64,000 bases of DNA from GCA-002733465 sp039969155 (GTDB taxonomy: Bacteria; Pseudomonadota; Gammaproteobacteria; Enterobacterales; Kangiellaceae), in assembly GCA_039969155.1 (NCBI GenBank), contig JBDVOJ010000112.1, positions 1 through 64,000 on the forward strand, read 5' to 3'. The position numbers and the translations under genes were made by a program. The notes under the pieces were generated by a model that was not told the DNA's origin, did no database searches, and was given only the letters and a program-made list of their open reading frames with translations. Every line of letters starts with the position of its first letter. Position 1 is the first letter of the stretch. Positions 18,485 through 26,821 of this stretch are shown here, piece by piece.

Positions 18485-19868
18485 GATATTTCCTCACAAC
18501 TTTTAACGCGATAACATTCAACGCAAGAGTCGTTACGAACAGCATTAAACCGAGGGCAAATGCCGCTAAAGTTTTTGGACTGTCAAATTCCTGGTCACCA
18601 GTTAACAAAGTAACGATCTGAACTGTCACTGTAGTCACTGATTCGAGTGGATTAGCGGTTAGATTGGCCGCCATTCCCGCAGCCATTACCACAATCATGG
18701 TCTCGCCAATCGCCCGAGAGAGTGCCAACAAGATAGCACCAACGATACCCGGTATAGCCGCCGGTAATAGAACTCTTTTAATCGTTTCTGATGGAGTCGC
18801 TCCCAACCCTAAAGAACCTTCTTTTAGCGTCTTAGGAACAGCGCTAATAGCATCATCGGATAGACTAGAGATAAAAGGAATGATCATAATTCCCATCACA
18901 AGACCTGCAGCAAGCGCGCTTTCTGACGCAACACTTAAACCAAGCCATCCTCCAAAATCTCGAATCAATGGAGCAACAGTCAAAGCGGCAAAAAAACCGT
19001 AAACAACCGTCGGAACACCAGCAAGAATTTCTAGCATTGGCTTAGCAATAGAACGTAATCTTTCGGAGGCGTATTGTGACAAATAAACCGCTATCATTAA
19101 CCCAGTTGGAATCGACAACAGCATCGCTATGGCGGTTATCAAAAGAGTTCCTGCAAATAGCGGAACGGCACCAAAAGCACCGGAGCCACCGACTTGATCG
19201 GTTCTCATAGCAATTTGTGGGCTCCATTCGGTACCGAATAAGAATTCCCAAGGTGGTACCGCAGAGAAAAACTGGATAGACTCGAATAAAACCGAAAAAA
19301 TGATTCCGATAGTTGTCAGCAAAGCCACTCCAGAGCAAGTCCAAAGTAGTCCGGCGATTACCCGCTCCATTTGCACTCTCGCCTTAAACTCAACCGTAAA
19401 GCGACTGACTAAAAAACTAACGCTGGTTATCGCCACTAGGATGACTAAGATACTTTTAAATAAACTCGCCCTATTTTGTGCGTCTACTAAAAACTGCGCC
19501 GCAACATGCTTTACATCATTATCATTAAATTGCAGTAGAGTTGATTCGTGAATCTGCCCTGCGATAACTTGGATATCGTTTAAGTAAAGACTCAACTCAT
19601 CTGGGTTGAGTTTACTGACTTCGGCGGGTAAAAAGTCGACTAATTGGGCTTGAATGACCCCAGCCTCAAAAATCGACCACACCAATAAAACAAACAGTGC
19701 AGGCAAACCACACCAAAAAGCAGTCAGCGCTCCAAATTGACGAGGTAACGAAGTAAGTCTTTTGACTTTCGTCAACCCGCCGGCTACCTTGACCGCTCTT
19801 TGAATAGCAAACCAATAGCTAAATAAAGCTAAAAAGGCTATTACAAATATGAGTGTGGATGAATTCAT
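18468..19868 (-). CDS. pstC: Phosphate ABC transporter permease PstC (long form)
   Basis: Inner-membrane permease partner of PstA. It has an N-terminal extension with three additional membrane segments and a periplasmic stretch (residues 1-190), then a core with the EAA loop EGSLGLGATPSETIKRVLLPAAIPG and the PstC-type ARAIGETMIVVMAAGM region. At 466 residues it is well above the ~320 of E. coli, as in other long-form systems. It is translated after pstS, across a hairpin at 19940-19965. Confidence 0.94.
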   Translation of the reverse strand: MNSSTLIFVIAFLALFSYWFAIQRAVKVAGGLTKVKRLTSLPRQFGALTAFWCGLPALFVLLVWSIFEAGVIQAQLVDFLPAEVSKLNPDELSLYLNDIQVIAGQIHESTLLQFNDNDVKHVAAQFLVDAQNRASLFKSILVILVAITSVSFLVSRFTVEFKARVQMERVIAGLLWTCSGVALLTTIGIIFSVLFESIQFFSAVPPWEFLFGTEWSPQIAMRTDQVGGSGAFGAVPLFAGTLLITAIAMLLSIPTGLMIAVYLSQYASERLRSIAKPMLEILAGVPTVVYGFFAALTVAPLIRDFGGWLGLSVASESALAAGLVMGIMIIPFISSLSDDAISAVPKTLKEGSLGLGATPSETIKRVLLPAAIPGIVGAILLALSRAIGETMIVVMAAGMAANLTANPLESVTTVTVQIVTLLTGDQEFDSPKTLAAFALGLMLFVTTLALNVIALKVVRKYREQYD

Positions 19869-19931
19869 TTATTTGTTACCCAAGTTTTCAATTAATTTTT
19901 TTCCAGTTAAACTTTTGCTGCTCGAAAATAT

Positions 19932-19971
19932 AAAAAATTGAGGTAATAGCTTTCGCTAATACCTCTTTTTT
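19932..19971 (-). terminator. Intercistronic hairpin between pstS and pstC
   Basis: GAGGTAATAGC (19940-19950), loop TTTC and GCTAATACCTC (19955-19965) form an 11-bp stem with one mismatch, flanked by A- and T-runs on both sides. Inside the pst operon this probably acts as a partial terminator, or as a 3' stabiliser, giving more pstS than pstCAB mRNA. Confidence 0.7.
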
Positions 19972-19995
19972 AAAACAACCTACAGACTGAGAAAT

Positions 19996-21030
19996 CTATA
20001 ATTTTAACTCTGTTAAAGACAATACTTCTTTTCTAATTTTGTTAAGCTTTTCTTCGCCAAGTGGAATCAAGCCTTTATCAGTTAAATAACCCTCTTCACC
20101 CATTGATGCTTCACTGGTGAATTCAGTTAAAAACTCTAAGATTCCCGGGATTTTTCCAACATGAGCATTTTTCACGTAGAAGTAAAGAGGACGAGACACT
20201 GGGTAAGAACCATCTGAAATCCCTTCAAAAGTAGGAGCAGTACCATCAACTTTCGAACCTTGCAAAGTATCAGAGTTTTGGTCTAAAAAGCTAAATCCAA
20301 ATACACCAAAAGCATTAGGGTTAGCAGTTAATTTTTGAACGATAAGATTATCGTTTTCACCAGCTTCAATGTAGACGTGATCTTCTCTTACAGCATGACA
20401 CACTTCCTTATACTGTTTTTTGTTAGTTTTCTTCATGGCTTTAATCCAAGGAAACGCCTTACATCCACCTTCAAGTACTAGCTCAGCGAATGCATCACGA
20501 GTTCCTGAAGTTGGTGGAGGGCCTAACACTTCGATTTTTGTAGCTGGTAATTTCGAATTGATTTCGTTCCAAGTCTTGTATGGATTGGCCACTAATTTCT
20601 CAGAACCATCTTTTGCAGGAACGTCTTTAGCAAGCGCTAAGAACAGTTCCTTTCTAGTAACAGTCATTTGCTTGGATTCTTTAGAGTTAGCGATGACTAT
20701 TCCGTCATATCCAACCAAAACTTCTGTAATACTTTTGACGCCATTCTTGGCACACATTTCAACTTCTGTCTTTTTGATTCGACGCGATGCATTTGACATA
20801 TCAGGCGTATCGATCCCAGCGCCCGCACAAAATAATTTCATTCCACCGCCAGTTCCGGTTGATTCGATTTTAGGTGTTTTGAAGTCCGTAGACTTTCCAA
20901 ATCTTTCCGCTACAACAGTGGTGAAAGGGTAAACTGTTGATGAGCCCACAACATTGATAGTATCTCGACCAGCAGAAAAAGCTGCTGTACTTGTTGCTAA
21001 TAAACTGATAGCTAGAGTTAATTTTTTCAT
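19996..21030 (-). CDS. pstS: Periplasmic phosphate-binding protein PstS
   Basis: Captures inorganic phosphate in the periplasm for PstCAB. ATG 21030 is chosen: AGGA lies about 9 nt upstream and it opens directly into a signal peptide (MKKLTLAISLLATSTAAFSAG); the longer frame to 21084 would bury it. The phosphate-site motifs VVGSSTVYPF, STGTGGGMKLFC and GPPPTSGTRDAFAELV are present. The mature length (about 325 residues) is normal. A Pho box lies about 135 nt upstream. Confidence 0.96.
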   Translation of the reverse strand: MKKLTLAISLLATSTAAFSAGRDTINVVGSSTVYPFTTVVAERFGKSTDFKTPKIESTGTGGGMKLFCAGAGIDTPDMSNASRRIKKTEVEMCAKNGVKSITEVLVGYDGIVIANSKESKQMTVTRKELFLALAKDVPAKDGSEKLVANPYKTWNEINSKLPATKIEVLGPPPTSGTRDAFAELVLEGGCKAFPWIKAMKKTNKKQYKEVCHAVREDHVYIEAGENDNLIVQKLTANPNAFGVFGFSFLDQNSDTLQGSKVDGTAPTFEGISDGSYPVSRPLYFYVKNAHVGKIPGILEFLTEFTSEASMGEEGYLTDKGLIPLGEEKLNKIRKEVLSLTELKL

Positions 21031-21165
21031 TACAAAATCCTTAAATTTGTTAACGCATAATACCCAGAGGGATATCGCTTTCAAACCAGAAATACCGTAT
21101 TTGATATCGTTGGTAATTTCGATTTGTAGTCAGTGTATGGCTCAATTGTGACTAATATATTACGG

Positions 21166-21187
21166 TAATATGACAGCTTTATTACAA
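21166..21187 (-). promoter_or_regulatory. Pho box upstream of pstS
   Basis: On the minus strand the heptamers TTGTAAT and GCTGTCAT-type CTGTCAT start 11 nt apart, the spacing of the PhoB box (two CTGTCAT units separated by 4 nt). TATATT follows 10 nt after the second unit as a -10 box, the known PhoB promoter geometry. Confidence 0.8.
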
Positions 21188-21211
21188 GAGTTTCACTATT
21201 TCTAAGTTGGC

Positions 21212-21249
21212 AAAAAGAACCACTTAACTTAAGCTAAGCGGTTCTTTTT
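21212..21249 (-). terminator. Terminator downstream of the porin gene
   Basis: AAAAAGAACC (21212-21221) and GGTTCTTTTT (21240-21249) pair perfectly, and the stem extends inward through CTTA/TAAG-type bases. The U-run follows on both strands. It ends the porin transcript and insulates the pstS promoter. Confidence 0.85.
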
Positions 21250-21273
21250 ATTAAGAAATAACTGAGCAGTTAA

Positions 21274-22233
21274 TTAAAACTTCTGAACAATTCCAACACC
21301 AAGGATGGTGTCGTCATCGCCCGTCGCACCTTCTTCGTTGAAGCTCAAATAGCTAACAAAAGTAGTTTTCTTGCTTGCTTTATAGTCCCAACCAATGGTG
21401 GTCTGTGACGTGTATTTAACTTTTGAACTGACTTCAGCTTCCCAAGCGTCAGACTCAACCAATTGGAGTTTGAACGAATGCTTATCCATTTTGTATTTTC
21501 CACTAACAACATACCCGTCACCTGAAAGGTCTCCGTTGTCTGTGTCGTGGTACATAAAGCCTAACTGGAAGTTATCAATATTGTATTTTACGATAGCCCG
21601 ACGAGTTTCAACATCTTCACCTTCAACACCATCATCGATAGCCGCTCCAAATGTGATTTGGCCAGTTTTGTATTCAAATGATGCTGAAATTCCATCTGCC
21701 AAACCGTCATTGTTTCCAGTATCTTCGCCTGGAATGATTGCGATTTTACCTTTAAAACCACCCATTTTAGGTGTTGAGTATTGAACGATATCACTTGCTC
21801 TCACTTCACCATTGAAAGCAGTTTTGAATTCCATTTGGTAATCATTGAATAAATCAACACTCTTAACTAATGATTTAGCCGGAGTATCATGACGACCTGC
21901 AAGAATGTCACCAAAGCTGCCTCGCAATCCGATGAATTGGTTACGTGAGCTGATATTTTCCTCTTTGCTTTCGTCAGTAACATCAACAGCCCATTCCATT
22001 TGGTAAAAGACTTCTAACCCTTCAACCCCAGTATCTCCATATCCTTTTACTCCAAATCGAGTGGCATTACTGTTCAATTCCCACTGATCGTCGCCATTAT
22101 CTTCGTCGACTTTATCCAAAGTTAGCATTACTTTACCGTATACATCGACCCAGTTGTCATCGGCAATCGCAGCCGCAGGCGAAAGGATTCCAGCAATTGC
22201 TAGAGTAATAATTGAAGGTTTTAAGACTTTCAT
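21274..22233 (-). CDS. Outer-membrane general porin (Porin_4/OmpC-like), phosphate-regulated
   Basis: Trimeric beta-barrel porin. ATG 22233 is chosen because GGAG lies 6 nt upstream and it starts the signal peptide MKVLKPSIITLAIAGILSPAAA; the frame to 22284 is an extension. The mature protein starts DDNWVDVYGKVMLTLD and has the porin signatures NSNATRFGVKGYGD, SRNQFIGLRGSFGDILAGRHDTP and a C-terminal Phe (VGIVQKF). A near-consensus Pho box upstream and the adjacent pst operon suggest a role in anion or phosphate entry, like PhoE or OprP; selectivity cannot be read from sequence. Confidence 0.9.
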   Translation of the reverse strand: MKVLKPSIITLAIAGILSPAAAIADDNWVDVYGKVMLTLDKVDEDNGDDQWELNSNATRFGVKGYGDTGVEGLEVFYQMEWAVDVTDESKEENISSRNQFIGLRGSFGDILAGRHDTPAKSLVKSVDLFNDYQMEFKTAFNGEVRASDIVQYSTPKMGGFKGKIAIIPGEDTGNNDGLADGISASFEYKTGQITFGAAIDDGVEGEDVETRRAIVKYNIDNFQLGFMYHDTDNGDLSGDGYVVSGKYKMDKHSFKLQLVESDAWEAEVSSKVKYTSQTTIGWDYKASKKTTFVSYLSFNEEGATGDDDTILGVGIVQKF

Positions 22234-22324
22234 TTGAATCTCCAAATTGAATTTAAATAATTTATAAGTTTCTGAAAAACGCACAATTAAGGCTAGTTTT
22301 TAAGTTGAGCGTATAATAGGGCGG

Positions 22325-22346
22325 TTATATGACAGATTTATGACAA
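22325..22346 (-). promoter_or_regulatory. Pho box upstream of the porin
   Basis: On the minus strand TTGTCAT-AAAT-CTGTCAT-ATAA is almost the full PhoB consensus. TATTAT follows exactly 10 nt after the second heptamer as the -10 box, and the porin start is about 90 nt further on. This is the best match in the window. Confidence 0.9.
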
Positions 22347-22605
22347 CTAGTCATAATTCTTTAATAATTCTGAAACAATCTAAATTTAGCTTGAAAATAT
22401 AGCCGTATGCTATTGATAAAAAAGGATTAAATCGAGTTGTTCAATAACTAAATCATGCTTAGATATTCACAGATTAATTACCTTACAAGCGTTCTTTTTA
22501 AAGGTTTATGACACAATATATGACATAAACCAACACACTCACCGGAGAATAACTGAATTAAGACAAGTGACTACTTGTTTTGAGAGAAGAGTAAAATTGA
22601 GCTCG

Positions 22606-22639
22606 GATAGACTGAATACTCGGAGCATTCAGCCTATCT
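22606..22639 (-). terminator. Hairpin downstream of the HEAT-repeat gene
   Basis: GATAG, CTGAAT and CTC pair with GAG, ATTCAG and CTATC across a tight loop, with internal mismatches. There is no strong U-run, so this may be a 3' stabiliser or a weak terminator. Confidence 0.4.
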
Positions 22640-22654
22640 AGCACTATGGCGGGT

Positions 22655-23905
22655 CTAGTTAGATGCCAGAATAATCGACTCGATATACTCTAGCGCTTCT
22701 TCATCCTTCGATTGACCTAACCAAAAAATCGCTTTTTGTTTGATCTTGCGATTATCAGCTGATTGCAGGACTTTTACTAAGCTCTTAGTCGCATTGCCAT
22801 GAGTTAGTTGCGAAAGAGCGAATACCGCATGTTCTCGAATCCGCATCGGAGAAGCTCCAAGCGCTATCCGAATTAACAATGCTGATGAATCACGTTGCTT
22901 ATTTTGAGACAGCCAAAACACGGCTTGTTTTTGGACTTCCAAAATCGGATGCTGGGTGGCAATGGAAATAAGCTTTTTCCAAGCCTTATCACTTTTTAGT
23001 TGTGACAATGCGAAAACAGCTTTGTCGTGTATAGAACGAGAATTACCGCTTTCCAATGCTTGCTCAATGACTTCCAACGCTTGTGGCAAATTGTTTTGTG
23101 CTACCCAAAAAATTGCCTCACTTCGAATCAATTCATCGGTTGGCGCCTTAGCTAATGCCACTAGCTTTTTCTTTGAACCATCATACTTATTCACACTTAA
23201 TGCAAATACCGCGCGCTTTTTTGTTTGTTGCGAGAACTCTGAACTATCCAAGAGCTGAACCAAAGAGTTATAACCGGCTTTATTTCTAGCCTGCCCCAGC
23301 CAAAAAATCGCGTTCTCGGTCTGAGGATGACGTTCTTTAAAAGCCAGTGCTGCTAACTGTTCATGTGCAAACTTTCCTCGGTGGAGTGCAATAGCAGCAA
23401 CAGCTTGGTCAGCCACTTTTCTAGCGCTGCGGTTAACATTTGATTTTTGACTGAGTAACTCAGTTAGGAATTCAACGCTTTGTTGTTGATTGACGTTCTC
23501 AAACGATGTAATTGACAAACCATCTCGCTCGACAGGACACTCACTGCCGGCAATAAACAATTCATTAACCACTCCATTATTCGATTTAAAATAAATGTCG
23601 AGAAGCTTAGAGTCCTGTTGCACTCCGGAGTGTGAAGTTCCCCAAGAGTTTCCGCGCTCTGTTAATGAACACCCTTGCTGCTTCGCTCCTTGGAAACAAC
23701 ACGGCATACCATTATTGACTTCCATTTTAACTTGATAGTTAAACCAATTTATTTGGCTTTTAGCTTCTTTGGTTACTAGCTCAAAAACCTTTTCGCTGGG
23801 GCTAAGCTTAATTGATTGATCAGCTTTAACTATATTGATAAAAGTCCCTAATAAAAGAAAAATAAAAGCGACGACTTGCAGACCTGTTTTGTTTAAGTAG
23901 TTCAT
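22655..23905 (-). CDS. Exported HEAT-repeat protein
   Basis: 416 residues with a signal peptide (MNYLNKTGLQVVAFIFLLLGTFINIVKA), a unique N-terminal part with several Cys (GMPCCFQGAKQQGC, GSECPVERD), then at least seven HEAT-type helical repeats from about residue 165. The repeats are marked by alternating AIFWLGQ/AVFALSQ motifs about 31 residues apart. HEAT repeats make a protein-binding solenoid; the partner is unknown. It starts 10 nt after a second HEAT gene, in an operon with an ECF sigma factor. Confidence 0.8.
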   Translation of the reverse strand: MNYLNKTGLQVVAFIFLLLGTFINIVKADQSIKLSPSEKVFELVTKEAKSQINWFNYQVKMEVNNGMPCCFQGAKQQGCSLTERGNSWGTSHSGVQQDSKLLDIYFKSNNGVVNELFIAGSECPVERDGLSITSFENVNQQQSVEFLTELLSQKSNVNRSARKVADQAVAAIALHRGKFAHEQLAALAFKERHPQTENAIFWLGQARNKAGYNSLVQLLDSSEFSQQTKKRAVFALSVNKYDGSKKKLVALAKAPTDELIRSEAIFWVAQNNLPQALEVIEQALESGNSRSIHDKAVFALSQLKSDKAWKKLISIATQHPILEVQKQAVFWLSQNKQRDSSALLIRIALGASPMRIREHAVFALSQLTHGNATKSLVKVLQSADNRKIKQKAIFWLGQSKDEEALEYIESIILASN

Positions 23906-23915
23906 TATTGTTCTC

Positions 23916-25112
23916 CTATTGCTGCAATGACTGGCTGAAGAATTCTAAAACTTCGTCAGAATTAATCATGGAAAGTCTTTTTAGTGCTTTACGTTTAAGC
24001 GCATTATCTTTCTCAGTCTTAACGATGTTAATCAATGCTTTGGCGTTACTTTGGATAAACAAGGCTTGAATCACCGCACTTTTAGTGACCGAACTAGCAT
24101 CCGAGGTGTATAGATCTAATAGTTTTCCTTCGGCCTTATCTTGATTAACAATCCCCATTTTATGAATAGCTTCTAGAACCAATTTTTGGTCACTTTCATT
24201 TTGAGCAATACTTAACAATTCATCGACACCCCCACCGATTGCAATCGCGTTGATAATATCTTCTCTAAGTCCTCTAAATGATTTTTGCTTGTAGAGCTGA
24301 ACCAACTCATCAATTCCATTCATGACGCCGATTAAATGGATCGAATGCTTCTGTAACTCTAAATCTTTTTCTGATTTTGCTAGTTCAAAGAGCGTGTTTT
24401 TCTCACCGGCAATCATATAACTCTTTAATATTTGATGCTTTATTTCTTGGCTATTACTTTCCGAATAAACTTGCTTAAGTAGCGCAAGCGATTTACCGGA
24501 ACCAGTCATTCCCAATGTCTGAATAGCAACCATTTGTAATTCTTGATTGCTGGCATCGCTAGCCAATTGCGTAATCAAACCGTAGGCTTGCTCGTGTGAA
24601 GATTGGCTTAGCACGAAAATAGCTCGTTTCTTGACTCGGTCACTGGATTCACTCTTGATGATTTTCGCAAGTATCTCGACCGTTCGCTCAGACGATGAGC
24701 TCAACAATGAGTTAATAGCATATAACTTCATTTCATCATCGCTAATTTCTGAGGCATCTCCTAGTTGGTCTTTTATTTCTGCTGTTAGCGCATTGGCATC
24801 ATCTCGCCAATTACTTTTTGGAAACCGTTTTTTCAAACTCGACAGCGTTTTCAAAGCATCTGAATACTCCGAGCTTTTAGCTTGCGCATAGGCCTTCCAA
24901 TATAAAGCCGCATCCTGATTTTTACCTTTATTCTTGGAAACTTCATCAAAGATGGCTTTCGCTTGGCTCCAGTTTTGCTGGTCTAAGTATTCTTGACCTT
25001 TTTCATAGTCTGAAGCGTTTGCTACCAGACTGCTCATCGACAAAACTCCACAGATTAAGCCGGTAGCAATTACCTTGCTTGACGCTTTAACTAGCTGATT
25101 AAATCGTTTCAT
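23916..25112 (-). CDS. Exported TPR/HEAT-repeat protein
   Basis: 398 residues. A signal peptide (about residues 1-33, ending VANAS) is followed by a TPR-like part (YEKGQEYLDQQNWSQAKAIF, ALYWKAYAQAKSSEYSDAL, about 35-115) and then HEAT repeats (KKRAIFVLSQSS, LQMVAIQTLG, LREDIINAIA and others). It is likely a periplasmic scaffold. It lies 115 nt downstream of the putative anti-sigma gene and 10 nt upstream of another HEAT gene, so the sigma operon probably includes both. Function is unknown. Confidence 0.8.
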   Translation of the reverse strand: MKRFNQLVKASSKVIATGLICGVLSMSSLVANASDYEKGQEYLDQQNWSQAKAIFDEVSKNKGKNQDAALYWKAYAQAKSSEYSDALKTLSSLKKRFPKSNWRDDANALTAEIKDQLGDASEISDDEMKLYAINSLLSSSSERTVEILAKIIKSESSDRVKKRAIFVLSQSSHEQAYGLITQLASDASNQELQMVAIQTLGMTGSGKSLALLKQVYSESNSQEIKHQILKSYMIAGEKNTLFELAKSEKDLELQKHSIHLIGVMNGIDELVQLYKQKSFRGLREDIINAIAIGGGVDELLSIAQNESDQKLVLEAIHKMGIVNQDKAEGKLLDLYTSDASSVTKSAVIQALFIQSNAKALINIVKTEKDNALKRKALKRLSMINSDEVLEFFSQSLQQ

Positions 25113-25227
25113 TGTTCAACTTCCTTTGGTTATCATTTGCCTTTTAAGGACATTCTGCAGCATGTCACCAAGTTTAATTTTCAGTACTTTCAATTAGTTT
25201 GACGGACTAATTGGATTTCGGTTTGGT

Positions 25228-26088
25228 CTAAATCGTTCTTTGCTGTAATTTTTTATTGGAAACCTTCATTTTAAATAAAAGATCAGAACTGTTTAGTCGT
25301 TTTTTGACATTCTCTAATTCATCTGGGCTCATTAGAGTTTTATCACTAGTAGCGATGTTTGCATTTCTTAGCTCCAATAAGATCGACTCCATTTGCATTA
25401 ACAAATGAGCCAATTGTTTATCACCTGATTTAACCATTAGCTGACGATAGAGGCGATTAAACGAAATTAAATCATCAAGGTGCTGATTTCTTTGTGACAT
25501 TGGATCAGAGTCTACGCTATCTGTATTGATCACATTGGTTAGCAATCTGCTACTTGAATCTAAATGTTTTTCTAAACTCGCATATAATACCCGCTGACTA
25601 TCGCGCTCGCTAAACGCCTGTTGCTGATTGCTATTTTTTTTGCCTTCATTAGCGATTGCCCATTCTTGAGTCTCAGGCGTATCGACACTCATACGTCCCA
25701 TATAAAAGAGACTAAATCCAAGAACTGCAACTAAACAAAAAGAAAATGCATAACTTGGTTTAAATTCCAAAAACCAATTCAACAATAGATTTTTTTTCTG
25801 TTGAACTAAATGAGTCTTTGACTCGTTATTGTGAGACTCTTGCTGCTCGATTGATTGGTATACTGCAGCCATGATATTTTGATTCAAATTGTTGTTGGGG
25901 CTGGGAATTGCTTTATTAAGTCCGCTATCAAGCATCCTAGTTAAAGCCCGGTAACGAGTTTGCAGTTTGTCTGAGTGAGCTAACTCTTGCGCCAATTTTT
26001 TTGCTTCTACCGACTCTAACTCTCGATAGTAAAACAAGATAAGAGACTCATCACTCCAAGCCATATTTGAATGTCCTATGTTACTCAT
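25228..26088 (-). CDS. Putative membrane anti-sigma factor
   Basis: 286 residues with an N-terminal cytosolic helical domain (WSDESLILFYYRELESVEAKKLAQELAHS) typical of anti-sigma factors, one transmembrane helix (SYAFSFCLVAVLGFSLFYMG, about residues 111-130) and a periplasmic helical C-terminus. No zinc-finger HxxxCxxC motif is visible, so it belongs to a different anti-sigma class or has lost zinc binding. The start overlaps the sigma-factor stop by 4 nt (ATGA), the usual sigma/anti-sigma coupling. The assignment rests on topology and context. Confidence 0.65.
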   Translation of the reverse strand: MSNIGHSNMAWSDESLILFYYRELESVEAKKLAQELAHSDKLQTRYRALTRMLDSGLNKAIPSPNNNLNQNIMAAVYQSIEQQESHNNESKTHLVQQKKNLLLNWFLEFKPSYAFSFCLVAVLGFSLFYMGRMSVDTPETQEWAIANEGKKNSNQQQAFSERDSQRVLYASLEKHLDSSSRLLTNVINTDSVDSDPMSQRNQHLDDLISFNRLYRQLMVKSGDKQLAHLLMQMESILLELRNANIATSDKTLMSPDELENVKKRLNSSDLLFKMKVSNKKLQQRTI

Positions 26089-26678
26089 ATTTCTTCACCT
26101 TCATTCTGTCTGCCCACGGCTCTAACACTGTCATTAATCTGAGAACTCAAAAGCTCTTTCAGTCGAGACACCCCTCGAAATATGCGATTCTTTACGGTGT
26201 TAGGATTAACCTCTAGTATCTGGCTGATTTCATCGATCGTCCTTTCTTCAAAATGTTTTAGTACAAACGCTACTCTGACTTCAGGGCTAAGCTTAGCAAG
26301 CGCATTGCTGGTTGATTGAATTAAGCTCTGATTTTGGTGCTGCTGTTCAGGACTATTTGTTTCATGATCCAAGTAGTGCTGCAAGTGTTCTTCCCCAACA
26401 CTATTTTGATGACGAGCCAATTTACGCTGCATATCAATGGCGCAATTAACTACTATCGAATAATGCCAAGTCGAAAACTTGGCTCTTTGATCAAACGAGC
26501 CTAGTTTGTGGTAAAGCTTTACAAACACTTCTTGGGCGCAATCTTGCGCATGCCCTTTATCATTAAGGATTCGATAGGCGATCGCGTAGGTCTTGTGGCT
26601 ATAAGTTTCCACAATTTGCTGAAAAGCCATCATGTTGCCAGACTTAGCTTGCTGTATTAATTGAATAGGTTCCTGCAT
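26085..26678 (-). CDS. ECF-type RNA polymerase sigma factor
   Basis: 197-residue extracytoplasmic-function sigma factor. Region 2 shows YRILNDKGHAQDCAQEVFVKLYHKL and the -10-recognition part FSTWHYSIVVNCAIDMQRK. Region 4 shows LSPEVRVAFVLKHFEERTIDEISQIL with the helix-turn-helix VNPNTVKNRIFRGVSRLKE. It is the first gene of a unit with an anti-sigma gene and two HEAT-repeat genes. Target promoters cannot be inferred from the window. Confidence 0.9.
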   Translation of the reverse strand: MQEPIQLIQQAKSGNMMAFQQIVETYSHKTYAIAYRILNDKGHAQDCAQEVFVKLYHKLGSFDQRAKFSTWHYSIVVNCAIDMQRKLARHQNSVGEEHLQHYLDHETNSPEQQHQNQSLIQSTSNALAKLSPEVRVAFVLKHFEERTIDEISQILEVNPNTVKNRIFRGVSRLKELLSSQINDSVRAVGRQNEGEEI

Positions 26679-26784
26679 ATATCATAGTATGACGAATGCA
26701 ATTGAATATGGTTTGGTTTATTTGCTCTTTTTTAGAAAATTGGCTTTATGAATGAGGAAAAGCTCGGCAGAAGAAGGTCTGGGT

Positions 26785-26817
26785 AAAGGAGCCAGAATTG
26801 AATTCAGGCTCCTTTTT
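26785..26817 (-). terminator. Terminator downstream of the phytase-like gene
   Basis: AAAGGAGCC (26785-26793) and GGCTCCTTT (26807-26815) form a 9-bp stem closed by a 13-nt loop. It lies 5 nt past the stop of the 1048-residue lipoprotein gene. U-tracts are short on the minus strand and longer on the plus strand. Confidence 0.7.
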
Positions 26818-26821
26818 GTCG

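Larger units (their letters stand above)
22285..22654. other. 370-bp regulatory gap upstream of the porin
   Basis: Holds the porin promoter (Pho box 22325-22346) and a distal TGACA pair at 22509 and 22521 with 12-bp rather than 11-bp spacing. A hairpin downstream of the HEAT gene lies at 22606-22639. No convincing small gene was found. Confidence 0.5.

Noticed and set aside
20420..20932. 170-codon plus-strand ORF opposite pstS
   Set aside because: Shadow of pstS with no ribosome site or recognisable domain.
26679..26821. Pho box upstream of the ECF sigma gene
   Set aside because: Only isolated CGTCAT-like words without 11-nt spacing.
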